Positions 46,859 through 59,495 of a DNA stretch of 64,000 nucleotides are shown here, in pieces. The notes beneath the pieces were generated by a model. That model ran no database searches and was not told the DNA's origin. It was given only the letters and a program-made list of their open reading frames with translations. Position 1 is the stretch's first letter. Every line of letters starts with the position of its first letter. A program made the position numbers and the translations under genes. The stretch comes from Glebionis coronaria (lineage: Eukaryota; Streptophyta; Magnoliopsida; Asterales; Asteraceae). The DNA lies in contig CM046881.1 of NCBI GenBank assembly GCA_025667525.1, positions 27,105,580 to 27,169,579 on the forward strand, written 5' to 3'.

Positions 46859-48636
46859 TATAAACCCTAATTAGGGTTTATAGAACCGATTTATGAAGAT
46901 GGGGAAAATGGCAGAGATTCTCATGTTTTTCTGTGCAAATTTCGTGTGTTTAGAATATGGGGGTGAGGGATTTATATACCCATCAAAGCCTAGCTTTAGA
47001 TAAATCCTAAAATCAAACTTAAGCTTTATCCAAACACTCTTAATCACATCATAATACCTCTATTCCAATTCTTATCAACTCACAACGAATATAGACACTC
47101 AACCCCCCTTCAAGAACCTTCTAAACCGGCCACAACAGGGTAAGGATCATTAGGGAGTTTGTCTAATTCATTTCGGGTCAAAACGGGTCATTTTTAAAAG
47201 CGTAAATGTAAAAATTTGAAACGTATTCTAATGTTTAGTGTGTGTGCCCCCAATAGGCTCACACACCCTTAGCCACATTTAGCTCATCCCTCGAGCATGA
47301 ACTAACAGCTCCCACTTGGTCGTTGGAGTAGACAACACAAATGTCAACGACGAAAACGTCTAGCAATGCTCACACTCGTAATTTAACTAGAGGTGTCTGA
47401 GATATAGTTTCATAGAACTTTCTCAGTAGCATGGTCATTTATGTCTTGCTTTTATCATCTTTTGTTATAGATACCTTAAACCATGGATATGGATCCTAAC
47501 TCGTTCCATATAGTTTAACCATTTAGATTCTCGTTATTGAATTCAATTCAGATATACCACATGTAACCAAGATTCATCTTGCATTACCATCTGGTTTTGG
47601 CCAAACAATTATCTGATTAATTCTAGAGAGGCGCCATGGTATCATTCTGCACATACTAAGTGGAGTAACAAATCCTTTATTGACTACAAGTGTTGTGGAT
47701 GCTGCTTCACATCACTCCGAACAATAGCTTTTATAACTACCTTATTCAGGACAGCGTTTTGCATATAATTACGAAAGTGATATCCAAACATGAAGAACTT
47801 GTTTGCATCTCAAGTCTAAGGATGACTTAAGAGACCATTTTCAACATCTTACTCGTGACAAGGATCCAGAAGTAAATGTTTGAAGTTGGGGAATCCAGTA
47901 TGCATCCCTTATGAATACATATGAGTTTGGCTTAGAACAATTGTCATTCTCACAGAATATAACTAACACTCACATTTTCCTTACGTAAACAATATTCTCA
48001 TATTGCTAACTGACAATGGATATTTAGAATGATTAAATCATTCATGGATTAAACATGCAAATATAGAATAACAAATTTTATATGAATGAAATAACAAATA
48101 CCTCGTATCTTTATTTATCAAAAAATAAAAGTGTCTTACAATTCCAAATTATCCAAATACTAATTAACAAACAGATTTACATGAGACTACTAGCTGGTAT
48201 CAAACCAATAACCCGAGTCAATTTAGAATGCTTAGGGAATGCTAACGCCTTCGTAAATGGACCAGCTAGATTGTCATCTGTATGAACTTTTGCTATCTTG
48301 ACATCACCCATCTCAATGGTCTCTCGAAGATAGTGAACTTTTGTGCGGAAATGTCTAGCACCCTTGGTGACTCCGCTTTCATTAGCTATAGTAATGGCTC
48401 AAGTATTGTCACAATACGTATTAATGGGATCTTCAATTGTGGGCATAATGCCAAGCCCAGAAATGAATTTACGAATCCAAACAGACTCTTTAGCTGCATC
48501 AAAAGCAGCTATATACTCAGCTTCTGTAGATGAAGTTGCAAAATAACTTTGCTTTGTGCTCTTTCAGTCAACAGCACCTCCATTTAGAACGAAAACATAT
48601 CCAGTCTGAGATTTTAGGTCATTAACATCTGTCAGA
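46859..48636 (-). mobile_element. 3' fragment of a Copia element with LTR
   Basis: On the - strand an RNase H remnant (48636-48179) is followed by about 860 bp of noncoding DNA, a purine tract AAGTGGGAGC (47317-47308) and an LTR start TGTTAGTTCATG at 47307. The LTR runs leftward past a TATA-like AGGGATTTATATACCC (about 46970); its end is not resolved and may lie beyond 46859. Everything upstream of RNase H is missing. Confidence 0.7.
48179..48636 (-). pseudogene. Copia RNase H remnant
   Basis: The - strand frame reads LKSQTGYVFVLNGGAVD, stop, then [25 protein letters not shown], stop, and KGARHFRTKVHYLRETIEMG, ending FTKALAFPKHSKLTR. This is the C-terminal RNase H domain of a Copia polyprotein. 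Two TGA codons interrupt it. The upstream side is replaced by the hAT-like remnant at 48637. Confidence 0.85.
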
Positions 48637-48790
48637 TTTTAGGTTAAATAGGTTAGGTTTGGTTTATATGTAAACAGGTTAGGATTGACATAATTTACTT
48701 GATTATTTGAATATGTCAAATTTGGGTTCGGATTTTCTGACCAACCAACCTAGCAACCCGCCGAACCGAATTGCCACCGATACATGTAGC
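48637..48790. mobile_element. hAT-like MITE remnant (GGTTAGG-rich)
   Basis: AATAGGTTAGGTTTGG and AACCCGCCGAACCG match sub-repeats of the 55737 element. It abuts the Copia RNase H remnant. Confidence 0.45.
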
Positions 48791-49526
48791 CATGCAAACA
48801 TCCATGTCTATAGGTACACGTATTGTGACCATTGTCTCTTTTTACTCATAAAAGGTTTTATGGACGGTACTATCTAAGAAAAAGAGTCTTCTTACTAAGA
48901 ATATGCGTAGAGAGCTATTTGTTGGGAAACTTGCAAGTACAATTTTGGGGGAGACAAGCTCGACCCAACCTTATGAATATTTGACTATAACGATTCCGAT
49001 GAATAGTCATTCATTTTTCACAATTATATGATTTCGAAAGAATAATTAACGACTATGCGTTGTTTGGTTAGAGTATTCGAAAATGCAAAGAGTCATGTTT
49101 GTAAATTTGCTCTCCGAAGTGAGAGCTTATTTTAAAAGTATCAAGTTATTGTTGGGGTTTGGCAATGAGTATTTTTATATGAAATACATAGAAATTATAA
49201 GTTTTAATTTCAAACATTTGATAAATAGATACTTAAAGTCATATATACTCCTTATAAAGCAAATTGATATTTCTCTCTTTAATAAATACAAAATTTTTAA
49301 GTAATACAACAAATAAAGCATAATGTACAACTTATTAATGCAAATAACAAACCAAGAATTAAGTCATACAACTTATTAATGCCTATGTACAACCACAACA
49401 AGCATAAGAACTTTTATAACACATTATATTTAAAACTATCATTAAAATGTAATTAATATTATAATTAAAACACTTCATTACCACAATTTAAAAACAAAAT
49501 AATATATAAGATAAAACATTTCATTA
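48791..49526. other. Intergenic AT-rich stretch
   Basis: No gene or recognisable element was seen. Confidence 0.5.
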
Positions 49527-49764
49527 CCAGGATTAGACCGGATCGAGGACCGAAATGGTCTAAACCCCGGATCGAGACCGACCGAAATGATCCGGTTCGG
49601 TGCGGTCCTCGGTCCGGTCCGGTCCGGTCCTATTAGGCATAATTGACGAGATTTTGGTAAGACGAGGACCGAATTGGTCCAAAACTCCGGACCGAAATTG
49701 TTCGGTCCGATTCGGTTCAGTTTTCCGGTCCAAGTCGGTTTTTAGTATGTCGTGCTCAGCCCTA
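49527..49764. mobile_element. CGGTCC-rich MITE, right end AGCCCTA
   Basis: Dense CGGTCCGGTCC and GGACCGAA repeats lie in both orientations, allowing strong hairpins. The right end GTGCTCAGCCCTA resembles a common plant hAT-type terminus TAGGGCTGAGCA. A similar element is at about 61400-61557. The left end is not identified. Confidence 0.55.
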
Positions 49765-50215
49765 GCAGTATCAACCCTCCTATGATAGCGATTAAAAAGG
49801 GTCATGCTATTATACCCTTTTATCTCAATTTTTTTTTCTACAAGCTCTACATTATAATATAGTTTTTTGTTTATTTTGTTATGTATTTTTGTCAGTTTAT
49901 ATTAAACTTTATATTTTTTATTTTACATTTTTTGCTTTACAATATATGACAAAAGAAAATTATAAAAATCAAAAAATTAGAAGGTATTAGAATTCTTTTA
50001 AGAACCACCCTTATAAAAAGAGTAAAGTACAAAAAGTCAAAAATCATCCTTATGATTTGTCAAAAATTTAAATTAGCGTTAATACTTCGTGTAACATATA
50101 TTTTTGTGGTTGTTAAATGATGTGTGTCATACATTTTTAAAGACAGATGGTGCAAAATTATTTCAGTTAAAAGTCGAAATTGTTTCTCACGTTGCGATGT
50201 TTGGTCCTTTGTCAT
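49765..50215. other. Intergenic flank left of element F
   Basis: AT-rich; no gene seen. Confidence 0.5.
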
Positions 50216-50220
50216 TAATC

Positions 50221-50447
50221 TGTGGAAGAGAGTCATTTAATAACGAGATCCCGCTAATTATGGGGATTATTATGGAGATTGGATAACAACTTGGATAGTT
50301 ATTGTGCATACTCATCATACATATATATTCCTCATATAGTTCCTGATTTTGTGTAGTTTCTGTTACATTTTTCTCTATATATGTAAATCATTGTATATGG
50401 AATAAAACAACGAAAAAGAATGATTTAGAGAAAAGTCTCTGTTTACA
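50221..50447 (+). repeat. Element F 5' LTR
   Basis: Begins TGTGGAAGAG and ends GTCTCTGTTTACA. Internal TATATATTCC and CTCTATATATG may serve as the TATA region. Confidence 0.96.
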
Positions 50448-50507
50448 TGGTATCAGAGCGACTCTGAAAACTTCGAATCCCTCGAACAAAAAAACCCCAC
50501 GAAAAAC

Positions 50508-53012
50508 ATGTCAACCAACGACACACCAATTCCACAAGAAGCCCGATATGTCGTTCAGGATGCTCCATTCCCAACAGGGATCATCCTAGACGATAAGAAT
50601 TACCACTTATGGTCTCAACTCATGGAGATGCGGATTGGAGCACGTAACAAATTAGGTTTCCTCACGGGGACCTCTGCGAAGCCCACAACAGGAGATAAAT
50701 TGATCGAGAATTGGCTAGCAGATAATAATCGAGTCAAGAGTTGGCTCATCGATTCAATGAATCCAACCTTGATTCCGAGATTTATCCGGCTAAAGACAGC
50801 GAAAGAAATATGGGACGCAGTGGCTAAGACCTTTTATGACGGGACAGATGAAACACAACTTTTCGAATTAAATCGAAAGTCTTTCAACACGAAACAGAAT
50901 GGGCGGCTACTGGCTACTTACTACAACGAACTAATCGGAATTTTTCAAGAAATTGACACTCGCATGACGGCCCAAGAAGACGATGTCAATCATGTGGTCT
51001 CCCTGAACAAATTCTTAGGACGACTTCGAGTACACATCTTCTTGGCCGGGCTAGACGGGGAATTCAATCAGGCTAGAGGAGAAATATTGCGAAAAGACCC
51101 ACCCCTAGATTTGGAGGCATGCTATGCATTTGTAAGAAAGGACCAATCACAGCGAGTGGCTATGGACGAAAAAAATGAACCCGATAGCCTAGTTCATCTT
51201 ATGACCAGAAACCGACTAAACAAAGGTAAGAATCCCACAAACAAAAACAATACTTTTGTATGCTCTCATTGCGGAGAAGAAGGTCATTCCAAGCAACGAT
51301 GCTACGAAATAGTCGGGTATCCGGAGTGGTGGGATTTCTCCAAGAAACCACGAAGAAAGGTGGGTCAGTCTTCAGCGGCCTCCGTAAAACATGAGGAGGC
51401 AACTCCGAGTGCAGCCCACACTGAATCTCTCAATAACTCTGGTATGTCGAACACCTCTAAACCTGTGACTAGAGAATGGATTATAGATACGGGGGCGACG
51501 GATCACATGACAAATGATCCGTCCAAACTAGTACTAAATTCTCATTCTCAACAAAGTATGGTAAAAACGGCCAATGGAGGAATAGCAAATGTTATAGGTC
51601 AAGGATCCGTCCAAGTGTCTAACACCATGAATCTAGACACTGTCCTTGTAGTTCCATCCTTGTCATCTAATCTTTTATCTATTAGCCAAATCATAGATAA
51701 AATTAATTGTTATGTAACCTTCTGGCCGAACAAATGTATTTTTCAGGACATTGTGACGAATCGGATTCTTGGCTATGGTATTAGGAAGGGCAAGTTGTAC
51801 TATCTAGAAGAAGAAGGATCGGTTGAAGCGTATCACGTAGAAGAATCATTGCCTTGGTTATGGCACCGAAGATTAGGCCATTTATCGTTTGGTTATTTGA
51901 GAAAATTGAAACCGGAACTTTTTTCGAATAAAAAACTTGTTGATTTTAAATGTGATGTGTGTGAATTAGCAAAAAGCCATCGGGTTTCTTATGTTCCCAG
52001 TAATAATAAAACCTCGGTTCCCTTTATGAAGATTCACTCCGACGTATGGGGGCCGGCAAAATTATCCACTCCGAATGGATCACGATATTTTGTCACATTT
52101 ATTGACGAATATTCCCGCATGATTTGGATCTCTACGTTGAAACACAAAAGTGAAGTAACGCGAGCATTTAAAGAGTTTTACCAGTTAATAAAGTCACAAT
52201 ATCAACATGAGATTAAAATACTTCAATCCGATAATGTAGGAGAGTATATTAATCAAGATATGAAGATATTTTGTAGGGAGAAATTTATAAAGCATCAAAC
52301 ATCTTGCGCCAACACCCCCGAGCAAAATGGCCTTGCCGAAAGACGGAATAAACAAATACTCGAAATAGTCCGGGCTTCGCTATTCGATATGCATGTACCT
52401 CGACAATATTGGGGAGAAGCAGTGATAAGTGCGGCATACATAATGAACCGAACACCGTCTAGAGTAATAGGATTTAAAACTCCTATTCAATTGCTATACG
52501 AAACAATAAATGTTCCGATGGAACCGAACTTAGAGCCCCGTGTTTTTGGATGCTCAGCATACGTACACCACAATTCCGGCAAGCTAGAACCAAGAGCTAT
52601 AAAATGTTTGTTTTTGGGGTATGCGGAGTTCAAGAAAGGGTACCGATGTTACGATCCCAAAAACAGGAGAATGTATGTTACTCGTGATGTACGTTTTCAT
52701 GAAAATTCGTCTTATTTTGATAATGCATATTCCCCTCAGGGGGAGAGGCTAAATGAGGATAATATGCACCGAGAAAACGTACTAAACACACATGATGAAA
52801 CAGAAGATGGGCGAGAAATAGAAGATGAGCCAGAAATAGCTGAAGATGGGCCAGAAATAGAAGATGAGCCAGAAATAGCTGAAGATGGGCTGGAGAATTT
52901 CGAGTTAGGGGGAGCTCCCATGCAAAACGCTCCCATGCAAACGGATAGTACAACAAGTCCAAGCCAAAATCCTATTACCGAGCCACATCCGATGTCACCA
53001 CAAGGCAACTAA
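50508..53012 (+). pseudogene. Element F gag, protease and integrase
   Basis: ATG at 50508 follows the primer site by 48 bases. The gag domain shows NYHLWSQLMEMRIGARNKLG and the knuckle CSHCGEEGHSKQRC (about residue 251). Protease has WIIDTGATDHMT near residue 324. The integrase zinc domain is WLWHRRLGHL ... CDVCELAKSHR. The catalytic core keeps D, D and E (HSDVWGP, QSDNVGEYI, PEQNGLAERRN), so unlike element A the third acidic residue is present. A 39-bp tandem repeat near the end encodes acidic residues. The frame closes at 53010-53012, and the continuation is in another frame. Confidence 0.92.
52813..52890 (+). repeat. 39-bp coding tandem repeat, two units
   Basis: Each unit encodes about 13 acidic residues (EDEPEIAEDGPEI). 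It lies in the variable spacer between integrase and reverse transcriptase. Confidence 0.85.
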
Positions 53013-53028
53013 CGAAAATATACATACT

Positions 53029-53760
53029 TTGCCTGATGTTAATGTGCAGGATACACCCATGCCGCGTTATCCCGTAAGACAAAACAGGGGTGTGCCAAAG
53101 AAACAGTACATGCCAGAATTAAAATCAAAATCAAAATACCCGATCAACAATTATGTCTCTATTGAAAAGTTGGCGAAATCACAGAAGTGCATGGTGGAGG
53201 AACTATCATCCGTAAACATCCCGAACAACATTTACGAAGCATAAAAGGATCCTCGGTGGAAAAAGGCAGTGCATGAAGAAATAGATGCATTGAAGCGAAA
53301 CAATACATGGAACGAAGTTGTACTTCCCAAAGGAAGGAAAACCGTTGGTTGTAGGTGGATCTTCATGGTTAAACTAGACTCCAGCGGAAAGATTGTTAGA
53401 TACAAAGCGAGACTAGTGGCGAAAGGGTACACGCAGAAATATGGTGTAGATTACGAAGATACGTTTGCTCCCGTGGCAAAAATAAACACCATCCGAATCC
53501 TTATTTCTTTAGCGGCGAATAGAGATTGGCCACTAAGACAATTTGATGTAAAAAACGCGTTTTTAAATGGTTATCTGGAGGAAGAAGTATACATGGAGCC
53601 GCCACCTGGAATGGAGTATGGTAACAAAGTGTGTAAGTTGAATAAAGCGTTGTACGGGTTAAAACAATCTCCTAGGGCATGGTTCGGGAGATTCTCGAAA
53701 TTTATGAAGAAGATTGGATACATCCAGTCGGATGCGGATCACACCTTGTTCGAGAAATAA
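53029..53760 (+). pseudogene. Element F spacer and N-terminal reverse transcriptase
   Basis: This is a new frame relative to gag. An in-frame TAA at 53242-53244 interrupts it just before the RT domain ([53 protein letters not shown]). It ends at TAA 53758-53760, and the polypeptide sense continues in a third frame. Confidence 0.9.
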
Positions 53761-54742
53761 AAGTAAAGTAACAGCCCTTATAGTATACGTTGACGATATG
53801 GTGGTAACGGGAGACGACTTGGAAGAAATAAAAGATCTTCAAAGAATTCTAAGTGGCGAGTTTGAGTTAAAAGACTTGGGAGAGTTAAAATATTTTTTAG
53901 GCATTGAGGTTGCAAGATCGAAACGTGGAATCTCCATGTGCCAAAGGAAGTATGTTCTTGACCTTCTTGCGGAAACGGGTATGCTAGAGTGTCAACCTAT
54001 TGACATACCTATAGAGGTGAATCACGGGCTGACTTTGTTATCCGATCAAGTACCTGCGAACAAGGAAAGGTACCAAAAGCTAGTCGGGAAACTCATATAT
54101 TTGTCACACACTAGGCCGGATATAGCCTATGCCGTGAGCATTGTGAGCAGGTTTATGCATGCACCGAACGAAAGTCATATGAAATCCGTATATCAAATCC
54201 TTAGGTACTTAAAATCGTCTCCGGGCAGAGGACTATTCTTTGGAAAAAACGGCGGTTATGAAGTGAAAGGGTATACCGATGCCGACTGGGCTGGAGACAA
54301 GTCAGACGGAAAGTCCACATCGGGATATTTCACATTTGTGGGAGGAAATTTGGTAACGTGGAGGAGTAAGAAACAAAAGCTGGTGTCTCGGTCAAGTGCG
54401 GAGTCTGAATTTCGTGGCATGGCACATGGGATATGTGAACTGTTGTGGGTGAAACGCATTCTAAGGGATCTTGGATGTGAAGTAATAAAATCAATGAATC
54501 TGTATTGTGACAACCAAGCCGCAATAAAGATTGCAAACAATCCGGTGCAACACGATAGAACTAAACATGTGGAAGTAGATCGTCACTTCATTAAAGATCA
54601 TTTGGAAAAAGGGACGATAAACCTGCCATTCGTAACCTCGAAAGAACAACTAGCGGACATGTTAACCAAGGGCGTATGTACACGAATATTTTATGACTCT
54701 CTGGACAAGCTGAGAATGATCGACATTCATTCTCCACCTTGA
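53761..54742 (+). pseudogene. Element F C-terminal reverse transcriptase and RNase H
   Basis: The frame differs by one from the preceding part. The catalytic YVDDMVVTG opens it. RNase H follows with YTDADWAGDKSDGKSTSGY, SRSSAESEFRGMAHG and LYCDNQAAIKIANNPVQHD. It ends at TGA 54740-54742, directly before the purine tract. Confidence 0.92.
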
Positions 54743-54749
54743 GGAGGAG

Positions 54750-54976
54750 TGTGGAAGAGAGTCATTTAATAACGAGATCCCGCTAATTATGGGGATTATT
54801 ATGGAGATTGGATAACAACTTGGATAGTTATTGTGCATACTCATCATACATATATATTCTTCATATAGTTCCTGATTTTGTGTAGTTTCTGTTATATTTT
54901 TCTCTATATATGTAAATCATTGTATATGGAATAAAACAACGAAAAAGAATGATTTAGAGAAAAGTCTCTGTTTACA
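54750..54976 (+). repeat. Element F 3' LTR
   Basis: Same length as the 5' LTR with two substitutions; followed by the duplicated TAATC. Confidence 0.96.
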
Positions 54977-54981
54977 TAATC

Positions 54982-55728
54982 TTCACATTGACTTAGGTGG
55001 ATACGGAGTACTATCTTTTTTTTCCTTTCCAGTATCACATTTAACATCTTATTTTCTAAAATACATTCTTAAAAACACATTAAAAAAAAACATCTTTGCA
55101 TCTTCTTATTAGCACATTCAATTTTTCTTTTCCAGATTTATATATATATAAAAACACCTTATCTTTTTATCTTGTTGCAGTATAAAAACACCTTATCTAA
55201 AAAGACAATTAACATCATTAACTGGATCCAAATTAAATAATGTGTTTGATAATTAAGATGGGGTTTTTTTTTTTTTTGAGATAGTATGTCTTTGGTATCC
55301 GATTTTTATCAAGCTTTTCTGTTTATAATTGGGATGAACGTGAAGGATTTTGTTAATCAACAGAGATGAAGAAGACAATGCTTATAACTCTTTTTTTATT
55401 GTTATGAATTTTATTTTTTTATTGTCATGAATTTTATTTCTAATATGAAAATGTTAAATCACTGAAAAAAAAAATATGTTTTTTGAAAATGGGAAAATGT
55501 TAATGACGGCGGACCAAAACACCAAGGTAACAAACTGTTTTTACCCTTAACCGAAAACAATTTCATCATCGTCTTCATGGATGTATGATATACTATTTAA
55601 CAAATACAACGATGGATGTTACATGAAATATTAACAAGGAATTTAATTCGAACTTTTAACAAACCACAAAGATGATTTTTGCGTTTTACTCTTATAAAAA
55701 TGATAGAAACGTGTACTTCTATGTGGTC
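54982..55728. other. Intergenic AT-rich stretch
   Basis: Poly-T and poly-A runs; no gene or element recognised. Confidence 0.5.
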
Positions 55729-55736
55729 AAACAAAC

Positions 55737-56283
55737 TAGGGTGACAACTCGTGTCGGGTTCGGGTTAGCGGGTTCGGGTTGTCAGGTTGGCGGGTCATAA
55801 ATTCTCGACCTAAACCTGACCCATTTAAATAATCGGGTCAGTTATGTCAACCTTAACCTGTTTACACATAACCCGAACCTAACCTATATAACCCATTTAT
55901 ATATTTGGGTTGACGTTAAATAGGTTACATGGGTTGAATAGGTTAAACGGGTTTCGGGTTGACCAATTTAACAAGTTTTATATACAAAAATGGGCACATT
56001 ACACGTGTTAACATGTTAAATAGGTTTAAGTTCGACCCGTTTAACCTAGTTAACACGTATGATAAAATATTAATCATTTTTAATATAAGTAAAAAAAATC
56101 TTAAACGGGTTGTCGTGTCGACCCGCTTAATTTAATTTCAACCCAAACCTAGCCTGTTTAATAAATAGGTCAGATAGGTCGACCCAAACCTGACCCAAAA
56201 TCTAGTATACTCAACCCGAACCTATTAATTTTCGTGTCGGTTTCAGGTCGGGTTTCGTATCGAGTCAAAAATTGACACCCCTA
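55737..56283. mobile_element. Non-autonomous hAT-type element with 8-bp TSD
   Basis: The ends are TAGGGTGACAA and TTGACACCCCTA, an imperfect inverted pair. Both sides carry AAACAAAC (55729-55736 and 56284-56291), the 8-bp duplication expected for hAT. The interior is built from GGTCGACCC, GGTTTCGGGTTG and CCCAAACCTGACCC sub-repeats in both orientations. There is no coding capacity. Confidence 0.88.
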
Positions 56284-56291
56284 AAACAAAC

Positions 56292-57019
56292 AATGGGTTA
56301 GACAACTTATTTTGGTCACAAAATTTTATATAATTTTTGAAATGCAAGATATTAACATAACATACCCTAAGAAATGCATCTCATGACGTGTGAGATCCTT
56401 CACAATCAAATGATTGTGGGTTAATTTATTTTTAGTTTTTTTAACGAAAGCTAGTTATTGATTCGAGCTTATTATGACATCCAATAAGGTATTATACAAG
56501 TCTTAAATTTTTTTTATTAGGGATAAGCTCCTCTCCTGTTTTTATTTATTTCGCTCAGCCCACGATGAGACTCAAACCTTATACCTCTCTAAAGTTACTC
56601 TTAATGGCCGACTAGCCAAGTCGGTATCAAGACTCTCGAGTCCCAAGTCCCCTTACCCATTATTGGGTTTATGTTACACTTTAAACTGGTTTTCAGTGTC
56701 TAACTTTTCACACATGCTGCAAATTGGTTCATTTTAATGACCTGTTATTGTCCAAAATCTTTTTAATTGATCTTATTATATGCTCTTTTTATTGTTAAGC
56801 TATACATAAGACAAAAGATGTGGCATTGGTATAGTATATCAATATCATTTAAGCAGCTTAACTGATTTGCAGAAGAGCTGAATGTGTCAATGCACCAAGG
56901 TTTTAGTTGGATTTTGTCATTTCAGTACCACAAGAAAAAAAAGTACAGTCAACAAGCAATTCATTGAACTTTTAGCATAACTAGACTAGAACAAAAACAG
57001 TAATATTAACCGAGAAAAT
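56292..57019. other. Intergenic stretch downstream of the RopGEF gene
   Basis: It probably includes the 3' UTR of the - strand gene at its right end. A segment near 56550-56650 (GCCGACTAGCCAAGTCGG) looks repeat-derived but could not be assigned. Confidence 0.4.
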
Positions 57020-59417
57020 CTATAAACTCTCTTCCTGCAATCCCTTCTTCTGCAACCTGCCCGGTGTTCTATTCTCCTTTTGACTCGGTGGACCATCCAC
57101 ACTACTTCGTGAAGATGGCATATCTGCATTTCTTGTAGAAAGGCAACCAGCAGGACCTTCTAGACTCCTGACCCTTGTTTCACCGCCAAGATAGCTACTT
57201 AAAGCTCGTCTAACCCCACAACCTCGACTAGTTGGTTTGTTGTCGATGCCGTTCTTAGTCAAGAACGGGGTTCTGTCTCCCCTTGCAGGGCTTACTAGTG
57301 GTCCAGGTGAAAACTTTGGAGTCCCAAACGAAGGTCTATACGGTGAGCCTGAGGTGGTGGACACTGATATCCTCTTGTGACTACTTGTGCTAAGCCTCGA
57401 TTTTCGATTCTCTGATTGTTTAGACAAGTCGTCTACATATAGTAGATCATCAATGCGTGCCACAATGTTGTATGCTAGGCTCTCCAAGACTCGTGAGTAG
57501 CTCTCAAGAATCGATTTTCCTACATCCTGAAGAAAGAAACCATCAAAGTCTATATCGGTAAATCTCATTTCAAGATGTTGTAAAACTGGCCCGAGAAATG
57601 TGAAAGTAAGTACCTTGTTGCACTGAATTTTGCTGGTGTCTAATGAGGTTTGAGTTAGACCAGGAAACCGATGTTTTAACGAAAGCAAGAGGCTTTCTGC
57701 TCGTTCAGCTAGTAAATCCCTTTTATGCACATCCGCCATTAGGTCCTTGACCATTTCCCAAGATGTTTTAGGTACGGGTTTTGTGTGAGGCCTTTTACGC
57801 CATAGGTAGATTGCTGACTCTACACGGTTTGCAATTTCCAAAGCAACATGTTCAGATGACAGATCAAGGCAATCCAGCAAACATTCTGCTGAGAATTGCT
57901 CTGAGGTTATATACTGATAGATCACATCTCCTAAACACACTCTTCCATTCTGTAAATTAGTACAAAGTTCCGTTGAGAATTAAAAAAAAAAAAATACAAG
58001 ATAATGTAAACTTATAGTATTTTTTTACTTTTGTTTATACCTTCGGAAGGGACTCCAAGTATGATTCGGGAACTTCCATTTCAGATAAAGAAGCACTATT
58101 GATAGCCATTGCAGCTTTTAGAATCTGATTAGCAGATTCACGCTTATGGTTTAATTGTTTCCGTGTATCTTCTTCTAGACCACCAGCAGGGACACGAGGC
58201 ACGGGTAGCCACCACTTATCTTCTTGGCGCTGTAATGGTTTACGAAAAGAGGCTAAGCCATCAGGTTCTGGTGTCGTTATCCCCTTATCAACGTACCAGA
58301 ATTCTGTACTTGTGAAGCTATCTAGTATATCCTGTCAGGTCATATCATAACATAAACAGTATAAAGATCAACTCTTTCGACTCAGTAATGATTTCCTCAG
58401 TTATTTTAATTAATGAACGCTAACCAGAAGCATGTTGTCTAGTTTCCGAAGAGCTGGAAGGTTGACAAATATATCTGATCTTGGTCTGCAAGTCATGATC
58501 TGATTTAAGCATGAGTTAGTAATATGACATACAACAAATTCTGACAATGGGACTTTACAGTCCTGAAAAATTACCTCGAGCTTACTACCATCGGCTAATG
58601 TTTGCCACGACGGCTTAAATTCGACAATGTGATCAGTAACACAAAGAAGGCATTCCATTTCTCTTTGCCACATGTATTTCTTCTCAAAAGGCAATGGTTC
58701 CAATCTCCACAACTGACCAAATGCAGTGGCTGCACAAATATCATAACACAAACCAAATTTTCGATTTTATTAACATCAAACAAGGGCGACCCGGGAGCCA
58801 AAACGAAAAGACCTAATATATAACTGTAATTACCGCAAAGATTAGTAATGGCATTCGAAATAGCCAAAGCTGTGCAAACACCTTTACCACTTCCTGACAT
58901 ATCTTCACCAAGCAATAATTTACTAAATCTTTCTTTCATCATCTCCATATCTACACAATATCAGTAGCAAAAAAACAGTTCATGACTATATAGTACTCCT
59001 GTTTTTTATCGGTGGACTATAATTATAGGACGAGCGAGTATATACAAACATTAAAGAAGGGAAACATAAAAGCAAAAAAAAATAGAATCAATAAAGACAT
59101 AAAGTAGTAAAGCATGTAGTACAGTAGTAACTTTTTTCTAACTAATAAGCCACCCATCCTATTCAAATTCAAATATAAGCAAGTAACTTACCAGACACTT
59201 TTGCACCAAAATTCTTGTTTTTAGATTCACCATGAAATCGGCTTTTCGCTTTTAGTTTCTCTTCACTGCATTTACTCATCACCTGAGCTTTTCTAACAGG
59301 CCAACCAAGAGGAGTTGCACTAGTGACCGAGTTACTCGAATTCGAGCACGAGCTCGTTATTCGGCTATCAAATGAAAAGCCATCATCATTTACAGTTTGA
59401 TCAGCTGAATTCTCCAT
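57020..59417 (-). CDS. ROPGEF: RopGEF: PRONE-domain guanine nucleotide exchange factor, seven exons
   Basis: Exons: 59417-59192, 58950-58834, 58729-58575, 58499-58425, 58331-58041, 57949-57614 and 57526-57020. All junctions are GT-AG with consistent phases, giving 568 residues. The protein activates Rho-of-plants GTPases at the plasma membrane and so controls polar growth. The PRONE domain spans about residues 76-455: [103 protein letters not shown] and [20 protein letters not shown]. The Ser-rich N-terminus and Ser/Pro/Arg-rich C-terminal tail ([11 protein letters not shown]) are variable regulatory parts in this family. Start: the first ATG followed by sense that joins exon 2. Which paralogue it is cannot be told. 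The gene appears intact. Confidence 0.95.
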
Positions 59418-59489
59418 ACCCTTTTCACCTTGCAACTTGAACTACTTTTTGGAGTTTAAGTTAAGTACTAAAAAAAGCTTTACAATGTG

Positions 59490-59495
59490 TATATA
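59490..59495 (-). promoter_or_regulatory. Possible TATA box of the RopGEF gene
   Basis: TATATA about 75 bases upstream of the ATG; the region is AT-rich so the call is weak. Confidence 0.4.

Larger units (their letters stand above)
50221..54976 (+). mobile_element. Element F: full-length Copia retrotransposon, 227-bp LTRs, 5-bp TSD
   Basis: LTRs 50221-50447 and 54750-54976 are both 227 bp with two differences (C/T near 50331 and 50366). Flanks 50216-50220 and 54977-54981 are both TAATC. The primer site TGGTATCAGAGC is at 50448-50459, and the purine tract GAGGAGGAG at 54741-54749. The polyprotein is broken by two frame changes and one stop. Confidence 0.96.
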
